Assembly: GCA_947177515.1 (NCBI GenBank)
Contig: CAMWUU010000135.1
Coordinates: 1 to 8,387, forward strand
Reading direction: 5' to 3'
Source: an uncultured Lachnospiraceae bacterium
GTDB taxonomy: Bacteria; Bacillota; Clostridia; Lachnospirales; Lachnospiraceae
Length of the DNA stretch: 8,387 nucleotides
The first letter of the stretch is position 1. Every line of letters starts with the position of its first letter. Positions 7,367 through 8,387 of this stretch are shown here, piece after piece. Position numbers and translations under genes: made by a program. The notes beneath the pieces are model-generated. The model saw only the letters and a list, made by a program, of their open reading frames with translations. It was not told the origin of the DNA and did not search any database.

Positions 7367-7372
7367 AGGAGG
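7367..7372 (+). promoter_or_regulatory. Ribosome binding site that fixes the GTG start of gltD
   Basis: A perfect AGGAGG lies 7 nt before the GTG at 7380. No ATG in the gltD frame lies near this spacing, and the GTG opens exactly at the conserved GltD N-terminus (GKPTGFLEY), so GTG is the start. Confidence 0.85.
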
Positions 7373-7379
7373 AGTAAAA

Positions 7380-8387
7380 GTGGGTAAGCCGACCGGTTTT
7401 TTGGAATATGGGAGAAAAGAGAGCGCGGTAACTGCGCCAAGGGAACGCATCAAAAATTTTGATGAGTTCCATAAGCAGCTTTGCATGGAAAAGAGGAAGG
7501 AGCAGGCGGCGCGGTGCATGGATTGCGGAGTACCGTTTTGCCAGTCGGGGATGATAATTGGGGGGATGACTTCGGGCTGCCCGTTAAATAATCTGGTGCC
7601 GGAGTGGAATGATCTGCTTTATCATGGCAATATGCGCCAGGCATTAAACCGTCTGTTAAAGACAAACAATTTCCCGGAATTTACATCAAGGGTCTGCCCG
7701 GCGCTTTGCGAGGCGGCCTGTACCTGCAATCTAGGCACCGACCCGGTTGCCATCCGGGAAAATGAGCGGGGGATTATTGAGTATGGCTATGAGCAGGGAT
7801 ATATTACCGCAGATCCGCCAAAAGTGCGCACTAAAAAGCGCGTGGCGGTTATTGGTTCTGGACCTTGTGGGCTTGCTGCGGCGGATCAGCTAAACAGGCG
7901 TGGACATATGGTGACGGTTTTTGAGAGAAGTGACCGTGTGGGAGGGCTTTTAATGTATGGGATCCCGAATATGAAGCTAGAAAAGCAGGTAGTGGAACGC
8001 AGGGTGGAACTGATGCGCCAGGAAGGGATTGCGTTTAGGACGGGCGTGGAGGTAGGGAAGGATGCAAAAGCAGCAAAGAAGCTGCTTGCGGATTATGATG
8101 CGGTTATCCTTGCCTGCGGTGCAGCAAACCCGCGCGATATCAAAGTGGACGGGCGTGATGCGCAGGGGATTTATTTTGCGGTGGATTATCTGAAATCAGT
8201 AACAAAAAGTTTGCTTGATTCTGGTTTTGCGGATAAAAAGTATATTGATGCGAAGGGGAAAAATGTGTTGATTATTGGCGGAGGGGATACGGGCAACGAT
8301 TGCGTTGGGACGGCAATCCGTCAGGGAGCGAAATCCGTGACGCAGCTTGAGATGATGCCGAAGCCGCCGCAGTCCCGGATGGAAGAT
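7380..8387 (+). CDS. gltD: Glutamate synthase [NADPH] small (beta) subunit GltD, 3' end outside window
   Basis: GltD takes electrons from NAD(P)H through FAD and passes them by iron-sulfur clusters to FMN in GltB. The visible 336 codons are uninterrupted to the window edge; family members are about 490 aa, so roughly the last third is missing. In order: GKPTGFLEY near the start; cysteine groups CMDCGVPFC (Cys46, 49, 54), Cys67, and CPALCEAAC (Cys106, 110, 114) plus Cys116, which supply the two 4Fe-4S clusters; an FAD Rossmann motif GSGPCG (159-164); and an NAD(P)H Rossmann motif GGGDTG (300-305). The gene starts with GTG behind a perfect AGGAGG. The 119-nt gap from gltB is longer than usual for this pair but holds no terminator or clear promoter, so gltB and gltD are probably one operon. 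Related FAD/Fe-S oxidoreductases share this layout, but the position after gltB makes GltD almost certain. Confidence 0.97.
   Translation, partial: MGKPTGFLEYGRKESAVTAPRERIKNFDEFHKQLCMEKRKEQAARCMDCGVPFCQSGMIIGGMTSGCPLNNLVPEWNDLLYHGNMRQALNRLLKTNNFPEFTSRVCPALCEAACTCNLGTDPVAIRENERGIIEYGYEQGYITADPPKVRTKKRVAVIGSGPCGLAAADQLNRRGHMVTVFERSDRVGGLLMYGIPNMKLEKQVVERRVELMRQEGIAFRTGVEVGKDAKAAKKLLADYDAVILACGAANPRDIKVDGRDAQGIYFAVDYLKSVTKSLLDSGFADKKYIDAKGKNVLIIGGGDTGNDCVGTAIRQGAKSVTQLEMMPKPPQSRMED

Overview
The window looks like a chromosomal segment of a low-to-mid GC Firmicute of class Clostridia, probably near Lachnospiraceae. The reasons are strong purine-rich AGGAGG-type ribosome binding sites, a short clostridial-type QueE, a one-domain (YkvM-type) QueF, and a two-subunit bacterial glutamate synthase whose small subunit starts with GTG. 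All genes are on the + strand. I placed the organism from protein resemblance only, not from a database search.

Positions 1-2483 are a tightly packed preQ1 (queuosine precursor) operon. It holds a probable last few codons of queD, then queE, folE, queC and queF. Together these give the whole GTP-to-preQ1 route: FolE makes dihydroneopterin triphosphate, QueD makes carboxytetrahydropterin, QueE contracts it to CDG, QueC makes preQ0 and QueF reduces it to preQ1. Junctions are 33 nt (queE-folE), 0 nt (folE-queC) and a 4-nt ATGA overlap (queC-queF). The 5' end of queE is odd: the best-placed start codons do not lead directly into the reading frame.

Positions 2484-2703 are the only substantial gene-free stretch (220 nt), and the most interesting part. 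A near-consensus extended -10 promoter lies about 30 nt after queF. Its predicted transcript runs straight into an 18-bp hairpin with a T-run, i.e. an intrinsic terminator, well before gltB. The 5' arm of that terminator can instead form a small hairpin with a six-base AxxGxx loop. This resembles the RNA target of ANTAR antiterminators and suggests attenuation control of glutamate synthase. A 10-nt direct repeat lies between the terminator and the gltB ribosome binding site.

Positions 2704-8387 are gltB (large subunit of glutamate synthase, complete, 1518 aa) and the first 336 codons of gltD (small subunit), cut by the window edge. They are separated by 119 nt. The two subunits together convert glutamine plus 2-oxoglutarate to two glutamates with NAD(P)H, the main exit from the ammonium assimilation cycle. 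I saw no tRNA, rRNA, mobile element, CRISPR array or evident new gene family.
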